Positions 54,928-63,366 of a DNA stretch of 64,000 bases are shown one piece after another. Source of the DNA: Celeribacter halophilus (GTDB lineage Bacteria > Pseudomonadota > Alphaproteobacteria > Rhodobacterales > Rhodobacteraceae). Where the stretch lies: NCBI RefSeq assembly GCF_900114135.1, contig NZ_FORY01000004.1:207860-271859 (forward strand). The letters run 5' to 3'. Positions within the stretch are counted from its first letter, which is position 1; every line of letters starts with the position of its first letter. The position numbers were made by a program, and so were the translations under genes. A model generated the notes under the pieces. It was given only the letters and a program-made list of their open reading frames with translations. It ran no database searches and was not told the DNA's origin.

Positions 54928-56813
54928 CCCTTGGCCTCCTCAACATCAGCACTCGCTTCGGCCACTTCATTGGCAGTGTGTTTGGACAGACCGTGCTGGG
55001 TCTTTTCCCAGTAGAAGGGATTGAACACCAGTTGCGACAGCGCTTTGTAGGAGGCAATGGTCATCAGCACCCAATATCCAATGACCGTCACGCCCCAAGG
55101 AGCCAGATAGGTCCAGCGTCGTCGGAATGGCGCCACCATCGTCAGATAGATCAGAAGCGCATTGCCGGCTAGAAGGTTCAGCATGGACAGGTAAAGCACC
55201 GGCAGCGGGAAATAAGGTGAGATGATATCCTCGCCAAAGATCATCCAAATTGCGAAAACCGCCCAGAACACCGGATTGAGCAGACCGGACAAAAAGGTGC
55301 CACCAATAAAGAAAACAAAACCAAACACCCCCGCCGGACCAATCGAGCGCCACAAATGTATGGGACGGCGGCTATGAACCAAAAAGGTCTGCATATAACC
55401 TTTGATCCAGCGCGACCTCTGACGGATCCAGTTGGGGATGGAGACATTGGCCTCTTCGAAGGTGGTGGAATCGATTACCCCCACACGGTAGCCCTTTTGC
55501 GTCAGGCGAATGCCCAAATCCGCGTCTTCCGTCACATTAAACGGATCCCAAGCATTCAGCTCGCGCAGCACATCCATGCGAAAATGGTTCGAAGTGCCCC
55601 CCAAAGGGATCGGCACTTTCAGCCGTTCCAACCCCGGCAGCATGAGATCGAACCACAGAGAATAGTCCAGCGTGAACATCCGTGTCAGCCAGTTCTCACG
55701 CGCGTTGTAATAATTCAGGCGACATTGGATGCAGGCGGTGTTGTCGGGCGACTGGTTGAAGGCCGCGACGACCTTTTTCAACTGGTCCGGCTCGGGCTTG
55801 TCCTCGGCATCGAAAATGACCAGAAAATCCCCCTGCGAATAGCGCAGCGCGAAATTGCAGGCTTTAGGTTTGGTCTGCGGGTGCGAGGCAGGCACACGGA
55901 TGATTTCAAAGACGCCTTCGAGGTTCAGACTCCGCGCCGCCTCGATGGTCTCGTGATCGCCTTCTTCAAGGACAATCTTGATGTCCAGCTTGGCCAAGGG
56001 ATAGTCCAGATTGCGCAGCGCCTGCGTCAGGATCGGCAACACTTCGGGCTCACGGAACATCGGGACCAGAACTGTATAGGTGGGCAAATCCTCATCGCGC
56101 AACAGGCCCGCTTCCGCCGCAATGGCGCGCGAAGAGGACTCTTGCGCCGCCCCTCCGACCCAGACAAGCACGGCCTTAAACAGGAAATTCCCCGTGTAGA
56201 ACACCGTCAGAAGCACGTTGAGCACGATCAAGGTCGGGACAGGAGCAAAAGCAATCCCCAGCAGGAAGATCGAAAGCAGCAGATAGAGCACCAGAATCTG
56301 CGGCGGCGTGATGACCTGTTGGGCGGACATCTCGGGGTCAATCTCGGCCAGTGCGAACACCGCCTCATGGGAATGTTGCTCACGGAACGCACGTTGCAGC
56401 GACCACGACAAATCGAAATGCGAGGCAATCACCATGTGCACGCGCGGCCCGTAGGTCTTGCGCACATAAAGTAGGGTCTCCGGTCCCGGACGCGCCGTGG
56501 CAACAGTCAGAACGCCGTCACTCTCCTTGATCGGAACGGTCATCCGGTCGTTCATCATCCGCGGGTCATATTTGCGGATCAGTGTGTCATCAGGCCGATG
56601 CTCCATGAGATCGACCAGCGGCAAATCATAGTGATAGGACAGCTGTTCATAGAGTTGGTCAGAGGTGATCCAGCGGCGCGACAAGAGCACCTTGACCAAG
56701 GACACCCCCCAGTCACGGGCATGGTCCTCCGCCGTCAAAAGCTGATCGGGAGACAAAATCCCCCGATCCAGCAACAATGTGCCAATCGCTTCGCTTTCGG
56801 CATCAAGCGGCAT
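54924..56813 (-). CDS. Family 2 glycosyltransferase with N-terminal MshEN-like domain
   Basis: A 629-residue membrane protein. Residues ~5-150 form a two-repeat MshEN/GspE N-terminal-like domain (IGTLLLDRGILSPDQL...; WITSDQLYEQLSYHYDLPLVDL), the kind known to bind c-di-GMP. Two helices (~172-220) precede a cellulose synthase-like catalytic domain with FDAED (334-338), TED (428-430) and QRSRW (465-469); four to five helices follow. It should polymerise a sugar nucleotide and extrude the glycan. There is no PilZ domain, so the MshEN domain is the likely control site. Confidence 0.87.
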   Translation of the reverse strand: MPLDAESEAIGTLLLDRGILSPDQLLTAEDHARDWGVSLVKVLLSRRWITSDQLYEQLSYHYDLPLVDLMEHRPDDTLIRKYDPRMMNDRMTVPIKESDGVLTVATARPGPETLLYVRKTYGPRVHMVIASHFDLSWSLQRAFREQHSHEAVFALAEIDPEMSAQQVITPPQILVLYLLLSIFLLGIAFAPVPTLIVLNVLLTVFYTGNFLFKAVLVWVGGAAQESSSRAIAAEAGLLRDEDLPTYTVLVPMFREPEVLPILTQALRNLDYPLAKLDIKIVLEEGDHETIEAARSLNLEGVFEIIRVPASHPQTKPKACNFALRYSQGDFLVIFDAEDKPEPDQLKKVVAAFNQSPDNTACIQCRLNYYNARENWLTRMFTLDYSLWFDLMLPGLERLKVPIPLGGTSNHFRMDVLRELNAWDPFNVTEDADLGIRLTQKGYRVGVIDSTTFEEANVSIPNWIRQRSRWIKGYMQTFLVHSRRPIHLWRSIGPAGVFGFVFFIGGTFLSGLLNPVFWAVFAIWMIFGEDIISPYFPLPVLYLSMLNLLAGNALLIYLTMVAPFRRRWTYLAPWGVTVIGYWVLMTIASYKALSQLVFNPFYWEKTQHGLSKHTANEVAEASADVEEAKG

Positions 56814-56819
56814 CTTGAT

Positions 56820-58781
56820 CTATGTATCCGTTGAAGAAGATGAACGACGACGGCGGTATATCCTCTGGAAGGCTGCCAAAACGATCAGGGTCAAGGCCAG
56901 CCACAACCCGCCCACGATCCACGGACGATACTGATCGAGAATCTGCTTCAGGTTGGTGCGGTCGGGATAGACCACCTCAATCAGAGGGCTGCCATTCGTG
57001 GATGTCGCAACGATCACGCCTTCTTCCGCAATCAGGGCCACATCCCCGCGATCCAACACAAAAGGCGTCTGCGCAGATGTCACTGGCGCAGGGCCGCTTC
57101 CGGGACGGACCCAAAGGCCATGCACCCCGTTGCGCGTCACGATCTGCACAATGCCGAGACGGTCCAAGGCTTCGCCGTCGAACATCACATTGCCTGCTCG
57201 GTCGCGGATTTCGATCCGGCCTCCGTCCACCGTGATCAGCGGATCGCCATCACCGGGGTTGGTATCAGAAAGGATGATAAAGGGCGTGCCTGCCTCAATG
57301 TCAGTCAAGGCATTGCGCGGAATGATCGGCGCTTGGTCGGGAACCATTGTGCCCGCCACATTGCCGAGCCACGGCAGCACATCGCTATGCGACAGCCCCA
57401 TGTCAGGATCGACAAAAATCTGTGCGCCGCTCTCGAACTCCTGACGCAGTTGATAGAACTGATCGGTCCCGCCAGTCGCCTCGGAGAGGATCAGCTTGCT
57501 GCCCGGCAAGACCTGCGCGGGATAGGATTGGGGCATCTCTCGACAAGCACCGCTCGAAACCTGACGCTGGATCAGCACGCGCAGCGCATTGTCCCGACCG
57601 ACAACGCCCGAAGGCACAGAGAGTTTCACACGTTCCGGCTCCCCCTTCGCTAAGGGGCGCGAGCCGAGCAAAGTGTCGTTGAGATAGACGGTCGCCGTTG
57701 CCCCCGCACCGGACGGATCAAGCCCCGCCGCGAGTATCAAGTCAACTTCGGACACGGTCTTGCCGACAGGAAGGTCAGAGGACTGGAACGGGACTTGGAA
57801 TTGCGTCGACGATGCCACAAGCCTTGCTTGCAGATCCGCACCCAAATCCGTCAGCGCCAAAGCGTCTGCGTCAAAGGCACCGCCAGAGATGGCGCCCGTC
57901 ACACTCGTAGGAGCGTCCGCCAGTTCGGCCCAGTCGGAGGAGATTTGCCACAGTCCGATCTGGGGATCGGTTCCGCGTAGATGCAAAACGGGTTTCCCGC
58001 CCTCCTGCACGACTTCCATTTCGCTGGCCGTGCCCGATGTGGTGACGTCCAAGGCAATCACACCGGTCTCCCAGACATAGCTGCTTGTGTCGACAGGCTC
58101 CGTCCCGAAACGCACGCCGCCTTGCTCGGCCCCGAAGAGGGTTGCCGCACGCACTGCTGCCGCCAAGCCCGCCATCTGGTCGCTTTGTGGCATCTGCACA
58201 TAGATCTGCGCAGGACGCAGCTCGTTGAATTCCCAAGGCGTGTCGATCTCGTCAGCGGCAAGTGTCAGGGACAACGTCGAGTCCGGCGAAATTTGGATAA
58301 AGTCGCCAGAGGCCCGCTCGTCGATACAAACAAACTCGGAGAACCCACCGGAATAAGACAAGGTCACGGCCACAAAACCGCCGCGCAAATCGTCAGGCCG
58401 GATCGAAACAGGCACGGAAAGCCGCCCCCCCTCCTCCGGCAAGCCGACCGAAGCAGCGATGCGTTCACCGATCCGGACCTGCAAGAACCGCTCTACCCCG
58501 TTTGTAGCCCCGTGCTCGAAATCGAGGCTCAAGAAACCGTCGCGCATCGGAGCCTCATCAAGCACTGGAAAATAGACCGTCGCTTCGCCCGACAGGCGGC
58601 TAAAGGCGAAGCCATCCCGAAATCCCAAGTCCCGCAAGGATGTGTTGCGGATCAGGGTGTTCCCCATGCGTGAGGGCGCAGCCGCAGCGGCGCCTTCATT
58701 TTGGGTCAAGGAGGTGGTTTGCGCCTGTGCGCCGAAGGCCAGAATACAGAGCGAGACGGTTGCGAAAAGAACGTGTTTCAT
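56820..58781 (-). CDS. BcsB-like periplasmic polysaccharide synthase subunit
   Basis: A 653-residue exported protein with signal peptide (MKHVLFATVSLCILAFGAQA), an all-beta BcsB-type ectodomain (TSLRDLGFRDG, then FARLSG-like ATVYFPVLDEAP, two carbohydrate-binding-like modules) and one C-terminal helix (WIVGGLWLALTLIVLAAFQ) with a basic tail. In cellulose synthases BcsB guides the nascent chain across the periplasm. Six nt separate it from the glycosyltransferase gene. Shorter than enterobacterial BcsB (~780). Confidence 0.82.
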   Translation of the reverse strand: MKHVLFATVSLCILAFGAQAQTTSLTQNEGAAAAAPSRMGNTLIRNTSLRDLGFRDGFAFSRLSGEATVYFPVLDEAPMRDGFLSLDFEHGATNGVERFLQVRIGERIAASVGLPEEGGRLSVPVSIRPDDLRGGFVAVTLSYSGGFSEFVCIDERASGDFIQISPDSTLSLTLAADEIDTPWEFNELRPAQIYVQMPQSDQMAGLAAAVRAATLFGAEQGGVRFGTEPVDTSSYVWETGVIALDVTTSGTASEMEVVQEGGKPVLHLRGTDPQIGLWQISSDWAELADAPTSVTGAISGGAFDADALALTDLGADLQARLVASSTQFQVPFQSSDLPVGKTVSEVDLILAAGLDPSGAGATATVYLNDTLLGSRPLAKGEPERVKLSVPSGVVGRDNALRVLIQRQVSSGACREMPQSYPAQVLPGSKLILSEATGGTDQFYQLRQEFESGAQIFVDPDMGLSHSDVLPWLGNVAGTMVPDQAPIIPRNALTDIEAGTPFIILSDTNPGDGDPLITVDGGRIEIRDRAGNVMFDGEALDRLGIVQIVTRNGVHGLWVRPGSGPAPVTSAQTPFVLDRGDVALIAEEGVIVATSTNGSPLIEVVYPDRTNLKQILDQYRPWIVGGLWLALTLIVLAAFQRIYRRRRSSSSTDT

Positions 58782-59143
58782 GTCGGTCTAAATTGCTCTT
58801 TCAATTGAACGGCGACAGCTTGAGCTTGCTCAATAATCGCGTCTAATTCGTGTTTCTCTACATCAGTCAGTTCGCTTTGCGCCGCATCAACCCGCTCCGC
58901 GATATGCACCGCCGGACGCACGGCACTTTCCAGCACCTCAATCTCCAACATTGCGGCGCTTCCTGCCATATCGTGGAAAAGGCGGTGGATCGTGCGCACA
59001 TGACTGTCGCGCGTGCCCTCCTCCGGCGCGGATTTGAGCGCGGTCCGGATTTCCTCGAACCGTTCAGCCAGACTGTCCACAAACCGCAACCGGATATGTG
59101 CGATACGGTCCTCGTAGGGCAGGTCTTCCATCGGGTCACTCAT
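58778..59143 (-). CDS. Histidine phosphotransfer (Hpt) protein
   Basis: A 121-residue helical protein with the Hpt motif IHRLFHDMAGSAAMLEI; His57 is the expected phosphorylation site. It can carry phosphate between the receivers encoded at the far end of the same operon. Its stop overlaps the BcsB-like start (ATGA), an unusual direct coupling of a phosphorelay part with a polysaccharide synthase subunit. First gene of the operon. Confidence 0.85.
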   Translation of the reverse strand: MSDPMEDLPYEDRIAHIRLRFVDSLAERFEEIRTALKSAPEEGTRDSHVRTIHRLFHDMAGSAAMLEIEVLESAVRPAVHIAERVDAAQSELTDVEKHELDAIIEQAQAVAVQLKEQFRPT

Positions 59144-59489
59144 TACTCGGTTCCGTTTGTCTGGGGATTGCGGGTGATCGACAAAACATAGGGGCTAATG
59201 CTTTATATCTGCTGAATGACCGGCCAGAGCGCCGATAGTTCCGGCGGAGAGGTGTAACCAGTTCACGTCCGCGCAGTGAATTCAGGTGGCTAGGAGGTTA
59301 ACGCACGGTCAATTCAACCTTAACGCGAGATTCTCGGTGTGGCAACGAAGGAATGACGTTTTTTGCAATAGCCTTGCAACGCGGGCTGGCTGTGAAAGCC
59401 CACGACATCAATATGTTGCATGGCACCCCTAGGAACCTGCGCTGCTGCCTCACGAAATGCCTTTTCACATCAATGCAGGGATTTGATGC
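59144..59489. other. Intergenic region, probable promoter of the polysaccharide/phosphorelay operon
   Basis: 346 nt between the Hpt gene start and the LysR stop. No frame looks coding. It must hold the promoter for the leftward seven-gene operon and the end of the LysR transcript; a small GGGCT/AGCCC hairpin lies near 59380 without a T-tract. Confidence 0.5.
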
Positions 59490-60329
59490 CTATTTCAGCA
59501 CATAATCCAGAAATGCCTGCGCCGCGCAACTGACATGGCGCTGGTCGGGGCGCAGGGCATAGAAGCGGCGTGGCGGAATCGGGACATCAATCTCCACCAA
59601 CTGTCCCGCAGCGAGCGGGACTTTTACGACAAGGCGAGACAAGGCAGATACGCCACTGCCGGCAATGACCGCAGCGCGCACAGCTTCGTTGGATGGCAGT
59701 TCCATCCGCACATCCGGCACAATCCCGACCCTGTCCAACGCCTGTTCGAGCACCGCCCGCGTCCCCGACCCGCGCTCGCGCATCACCCATTTGGCGGCGG
59801 CCAGCTCCGCAACCGGCGTGGCGGACACCACCACAAGCTGATCTTCCGCCGCAGGCAACAGAGTAAAGGCGGGCGAGCTGACCTCATCCTCGACAAAGCC
59901 CAGATCAGCAGCGCCTTCAGTGATGGCCTGCCCTGCATCATGGGTGTTCATGATCTGCAAATGCAGTTCGATGCCGGGATAATCTTCGTGAAAACCCTGC
60001 ATAAGCGGAGGCAGCCAATAGTTGGCGACAGTCTGGCTGGCGACAAGCCGCACCCGTCCGCGCTGTAACCCTGCCGATGCCGCGAGAAAGGCGACAGCGT
60101 CCTCGGCCCGCGCAACCACCGCCCGCGCCTCCGGTAGAAAGTCACGCCCCAGTGCGGTCAAGGCGATACCGCGCCCAACACGGTCGAACAGTCGCACATC
60201 ATGACGCTCTTCCAGCGCGGCGATGGCAGCACTGGTGGCCGACTGGGTCAGGTTCAGCGCCCGTGCCGCGTCTGTCATATGTTCCCGTTCCGCGACGGCG
60301 ATGAAAATACGAAGCTGTTCGAGGGTCAT
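59490..60329 (-). CDS. LysR family regulator, YeiE-like
   Basis: A 279-residue regulator starting MTLEQLRIFIAVAEREHMTDAARALNLTQSATSAAIAALE (LysR HTH). The effector domain has LPPLMQGFHEDYPGIELHLQIMN, ADLGFVED, WVMRERGSGTRAVLE and GSGVSALSR, the pattern of the YeiE/CysB-like branch, whose YeiE member is reported to sense sulfite. Met at 60347 is an upstream alternative. Divergent from a TDT transporter with a palindrome between them. Confidence 0.88.
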   Translation of the reverse strand: MTLEQLRIFIAVAEREHMTDAARALNLTQSATSAAIAALEERHDVRLFDRVGRGIALTALGRDFLPEARAVVARAEDAVAFLAASAGLQRGRVRLVASQTVANYWLPPLMQGFHEDYPGIELHLQIMNTHDAGQAITEGAADLGFVEDEVSSPAFTLLPAAEDQLVVVSATPVAELAAAKWVMRERGSGTRAVLEQALDRVGIVPDVRMELPSNEAVRAAVIAGSGVSALSRLVVKVPLAAGQLVEIDVPIPPRRFYALRPDQRHVSCAAQAFLDYVLK

Positions 60330-60400
60330 GCTCTGCCTTGCCAACAAATCTTGCCGATCAATCGAAAAACCCGATCATAATGACAGCTTAAATCCGTTAG

Positions 60401-60410
60401 ATTGATCAAT
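60401..60410. promoter_or_regulatory. Palindrome, candidate LysR binding site
   Basis: ATTGATCAAT is a perfect 10-bp palindrome 36 nt before the TDT start codon, inside the 116-nt divergent gap. A second GATCAATCG lies at 60357-60365. Site of the expected type (dyad with AT ends) for the LysR protein encoded beside it. Confidence 0.4.
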
Positions 60411-60445
60411 CAAGCTTCGCTATCTCCTCCTCAAGGAGATTCACC

Positions 60446-61582
60446 ATGACCTTTCAAAACACGCGCACCAACGACTGCTCACATCGCCCGCTCAATCAAC
60501 TCCAACACCCTCGTGAAGTGATCCGGCAATTCACCCCGAACTGGTTTGCCGCCACAATGGGCACGGGCATTCTGTCCATTGCACTCTCTAAAACGCCTTT
60601 CTTTGCTCTTGGTGAGGCTCTGTGGCTGTTCAATATCCTCCTCTTCACTCTGTTCAGTGTCTTGCTTATCGCCCGATGGGTCTTATTCTTTGGCGAAGCC
60701 ATGCGCGTGTTCAATCACCCTGTTGTCTCCATGTTCTTCGGCTGCATCCCGATGGGGCTGGCCACGGTCATAAACGGATTTCTCATCTACGGGACCGCTC
60801 ACCTCGGAGAGACAGCCGTCCACATTGCAGAGACCCTTTGGTGGATTGACGTCGGCTTGTCTGTCCTGTGCGGCATTGCGGTCCCCTATCTGATGTTCAC
60901 CCGACAGGATCATAGCGTTGAACAGATGACTGCTGTCTGGCTCCTGCCGATGGTGGCCGCAGAGGTCGCCGCAGTCTCTGGTGGATTGCTGGCCCCGCAT
61001 CTTGTTGCGCCGCAGATGCAAATGATGGTCTTGGTCCTGTCCTATGTGCTCTGGGCGCTGTCCGTGCCGATTGCTATGGGTGTGATCGTCATACTTCTTC
61101 TCCGGCTTGTCCTGCACAAGCTTCCCCATGCCTCGATGGCGGCGACCAGTTGGCTGGCGCTCGGCCCCATCGGCACCGGCGCACTCGGTCTGATGACCTT
61201 GGGCGATGCCGCTCCGGCTATTCTGAGCGCGCAGGGGCTTGAGCAATATAGTGCGACGTTCACCGGCGTTGGCCTGATCGGCGGGCTGCTCCTGTGGGGC
61301 TACGGCCTCTGGTGGCTCTCCATGGCGACACTCATCACCCTGCGTTACCTTCGTGAGGGCCTGCCCTTCAACCTTGGTTGGTGGGGCTATACATTCCCGC
61401 TCGGCGTCTTCTCGGTTGCCACGGTCAAAATTGGTGTTGACCTACGCGTCGCTTTGATCGGAGGGCTGGCCGCTGTCCTGATCGGGGCTCTCGCAGTTAT
61501 CTGGCTCATCGTCGGAACCCGCACAGCCCTTGGCGCATGGCACGGCACCCTCTTTTCCTGCCCTAGCCTGTGTCAGGACTAG
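60446..61582 (+). CDS. TDT family transporter (TehA/SSU1-like), probable sulfite exporter
   Basis: A 378-residue membrane protein with ten helices of the SLAC1/TehA/Mae1 fold. FTPNWFAATMGTGILS opens helix 1, as in yeast-type SSU1 sulfite pumps and TDT anion channels, and GWWGYTFPLGVFSVAT is a further family mark. AAGGAG precedes the start. The stop codon TAG (61580-61582) is inside the CTAG target of an insertion sequence, without changing the protein. A sulfite role is inferred from the YeiE-like regulator next door. Confidence 0.85.
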   Translation: MTFQNTRTNDCSHRPLNQLQHPREVIRQFTPNWFAATMGTGILSIALSKTPFFALGEALWLFNILLFTLFSVLLIARWVLFFGEAMRVFNHPVVSMFFGCIPMGLATVINGFLIYGTAHLGETAVHIAETLWWIDVGLSVLCGIAVPYLMFTRQDHSVEQMTAVWLLPMVAAEVAAVSGGLLAPHLVAPQMQMMVLVLSYVLWALSVPIAMGVIVILLLRLVLHKLPHASMAATSWLALGPIGTGALGLMTLGDAAPAILSAQGLEQYSATFTGVGLIGGLLLWGYGLWWLSMATLITLRYLREGLPFNLGWWGYTFPLGVFSVATVKIGVDLRVALIGGLAAVLIGALAVIWLIVGTRTALGAWHGTLFSCPSLCQD

Positions 61583-62073
61583 GCAGCAGACTCATAAAAT
61601 TCGATCCAGAGCCTGACGGATGCCAGTTTGATCATCGACATGAAATTTCGTGATGTTTTCTCGTATCGGGTTGCTATGCGGCGAAACGAGGCTTTCAGTC
61701 GCCCAAAGAACCGCTCGATTCTGTTGCGTTCTCGGTAGATTGCCGCATTAAATTCCGCGGGCAGTTTGCGGTTGCTCTTGGAAGGTATCACGTCGATAGC
61801 GCCCTGCTCCCAGATCATGTTCCTGATCCAGTCAGCGTCATATGCCTTGTCCGCCAGCACAAATTGACCGGGCTGCAGCTTGTCGAGCAGTGTCTTGCAC
61901 GGCGGTGCATCATGGGCCTGGCCGGGCGTCAATTCATATCGGATCGGTAACCCGTCCTGATTGGTAAGTGCATGTATTTTCGTCCCTAACCCGCCCCGTG
62001 AACGACCTAAACAGCGGCGCGGGTCTTTTTTTGAGCGTGGTGGCAGAATGATGCGCCCGCACGCTGGTCCCAT
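61579..62073 (-). CDS. IS5-family transposase, second frame (orfB)
   Basis: Carries the rest of the DDE domain: KKDPRRCLGRSRGGLGTKIHALT, second Asp in VLADKAYDAD and Glu in RNRIERFFGRLK. It is translated by frame change from orfA rather than from its own start. Its stop codon TAG (61579-61581) is outside the element, supplied by the duplicated CTAG target. Confidence 0.85.
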   Translation of the reverse strand: MGPACGRIILPPRSKKDPRRCLGRSRGGLGTKIHALTNQDGLPIRYELTPGQAHDAPPCKTLLDKLQPGQFVLADKAYDADWIRNMIWEQGAIDVIPSKSNRKLPAEFNAAIYRERNRIERFFGRLKASFRRIATRYEKTSRNFMSMIKLASVRLWIEFYESAA

Positions 62074-62426
62074 CGACCATCACCATGTCGACGTTGTGAG
62101 CGTCGGCAATGGCCTCCATGATCCGGTCCCAGTGGCCCGCATAGCTCCACCGGTTGAAGCGGTTGTAGACCGTAGTCGGCGGGCCGTATTGTTCGGGGAG
62201 ATCAGCCCAAGGAATGCCGGTGCGCAGGACATAGAAAATGCCATTAATCACACGGCGGTCATCAACGCGTTTTTTGCCCCTTGTCTTGTTGGGCAAGACC
62301 GCCTTGATGAATTCCCATTCAAGATCGCTCATGTCGGACCGTGCCATTCGTCTCCTCCCATACTATGTCCGTCCGGAAGTGAATCACAAGACTATGCTAT
62401 TAAACAAGAATTAATGAGTGTGCTGC
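61583..62426 (-). mobile_element. IS5-family (IS427-like group) insertion sequence, complete
   Basis: 844 bp bounded by imperfect inverted repeats GCAGCAGACTCAT (61583-61595) and ATGAGTGTGCTGC (62414-62426), 12 of 13 matching, and flanked on both sides by a direct repeat CTAG (61579-61582 and 62427-62430). The inside codes one transposase in two frames. Intact ends and target duplication argue for a recent insertion. Confidence 0.88.
61934..62347 (-). CDS. IS5-family transposase, first frame (orfA)
   Basis: N-terminal 107 useful codons: MARSDMSDLEWEFIKAVLP, IFYVLRTGIPWADLPEQYGP and the first catalytic Asp in MVMVDGTSVRAHHS. The frame ends shortly after an A7 run (62026-62032, minus strand AAAAAAAG). 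Slippage there by +1 (or loss of one A in the transcript) joins it to the second frame, giving a normal-size transposase. Confidence 0.85.
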   Translation of the reverse strand: MARSDMSDLEWEFIKAVLPNKTRGKKRVDDRRVINGIFYVLRTGIPWADLPEQYGPPTTVYNRFNRWSYAGHWDRIMEAIADAHNVDMVMVDGTSVRAHHSATTLKKRPAPLFRSFTGRVRDENTCTYQSGRVTDPI

Positions 62427-62430
62427 CTAG

Positions 62431-62589
62431 CCGCCAACAGCCTCGCACCGATCCCGAATTGCATGGCCTTCCCACGTCAAAAGGCCATGCGCCACCATAT
62501 ATCAAAGGAAAATTCACGAAGCTTGCGTCACGAAAGACTACCAAGTTGACAAGGATAGGGAATTTGGCAGATACAGCCACCACAAGTGC
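62431..62589. other. Short non-coding stretch between the insertion sequence and tRNA-Arg
   Basis: 159 nt with no protein-like frame. It was originally the sequence following the TDT gene and must carry the tRNA promoter. Confidence 0.5.
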
Positions 62590-62667
62590 GGGCCGTTAGC
62601 TCAGCTGGATTAGAGCAGGGAACTTCTAATTCTCAGGTCGGGGGTTCGAGTCCTCCACGGCTCGCCA
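62590..62667 (+). tRNA. tRNA-Arg (anticodon TCT)
   Basis: Cloverleaf: acceptor GGGCCGT pairs with ACGGCTC, D-arm GCTC...GAGC, anticodon stem GGGAA/TTCTC with loop CTTCTAA (anticodon TCT, reads AGA), T-stem GGGGG/CCTCC with loop TTCGAGT, discriminator G and encoded CCA at 62665-62667. It stands at the edge of the mobile region, a common integration target, although no integrase gene is seen in the window. Confidence 0.93.
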
Positions 62668-62870
62668 TTTTTCATGATAGTGTAGATGGTGTCGTCCGAC
62701 ACGGGAATTACGTCTTTACGACAAAAGTCGGGTTTTTGAACTAATCCCCGCTGGAACAGTTTTCGGGCTCCCTTCTACTCTTGCTCGACGATCCCGTTTC
62801 TAAAAGGATTGCTTTGCTGCCAATTAGGCTGTTTCGGCGTACTGCGTGAGTTGGTGCTTGATGTGCGCAC
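62668..62870. other. Non-coding stretch after tRNA-Arg
   Basis: 203 nt of lower-GC sequence; a small GTGTC/GACAC hairpin lies at about 62690-62703. No gene recognised; a 92-codon minus frame across 62741-63016 has no protein-like pattern. Confidence 0.4.
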
Positions 62871-63293
62871 TTATGGAGGTCTTGAGATCGCTCTCGCAGA
62901 GCGGCACTGGACATCATGGGGCCAAACATCGCTCTGGACCACGTCCTGCGCCGCAGAATAGAGCTTTTCAAACAGATCACCGCGGGCCGCGGCCAGAAGT
63001 TCATCTCGCTCGGCAATGAGCGCCTTGACCTCTTTCTGCCCTTCCCTAATCGCCGCCGCGTCGTGGATTCCCAGTGTCTCCAGAGCAGTGATGACTATAA
63101 TAGCCGTTTCAAGTTCCTTACGCTTTTCGCCACCTTCCGCTGTTTTGATGGCTTCCTTGATGGCATCAAAGTCTATTTTCTCCTGCGCCTTATCGCCGAA
63201 GTGTCCCTTGAGAAGTTCGACATTGCCGAGAGCCAGCGCGACCTCGGTAGTGTACTGGTCCAGCCTGTCTACATCTTCCAGTGGCTTTCCCCC
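62871..63293 (-). pseudogene. Remnant of an unknown helical protein gene
   Basis: A minus-strand frame is open for 140 codons from a TGA at 63294-63296 to TAA at 62871-62873 but has no ATG/GTG start near its beginning. Its translation is typical protein: PLEDVDRLDQYTTEVALALG, then FGDKAQEKIDFDAIKEAI, KRKELETAIIVITALETLG and ALIAERDELLAAARGDL; charged, helical, probably coiled-coil. The 5' part seems lost, with an IS3-type element starting within ~75 nt. Not recognised. Confidence 0.4.
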
Positions 63294-63366
63294 TCAGTCA
63301 GGATAGTTGCCGGTTGGTTTTCAAACTTTCATAATGGTCTGAGGACGGCGGAGAACGGATACGAAC

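Noticed and set aside
54924..58781. Calling the BcsB/GT2 genes a cellulose synthase operon
   Set aside because: There is no PilZ domain, BcsC, BcsZ or BcsQ here, and the glycosyltransferase has a different N-terminus; the polymer cannot be named.
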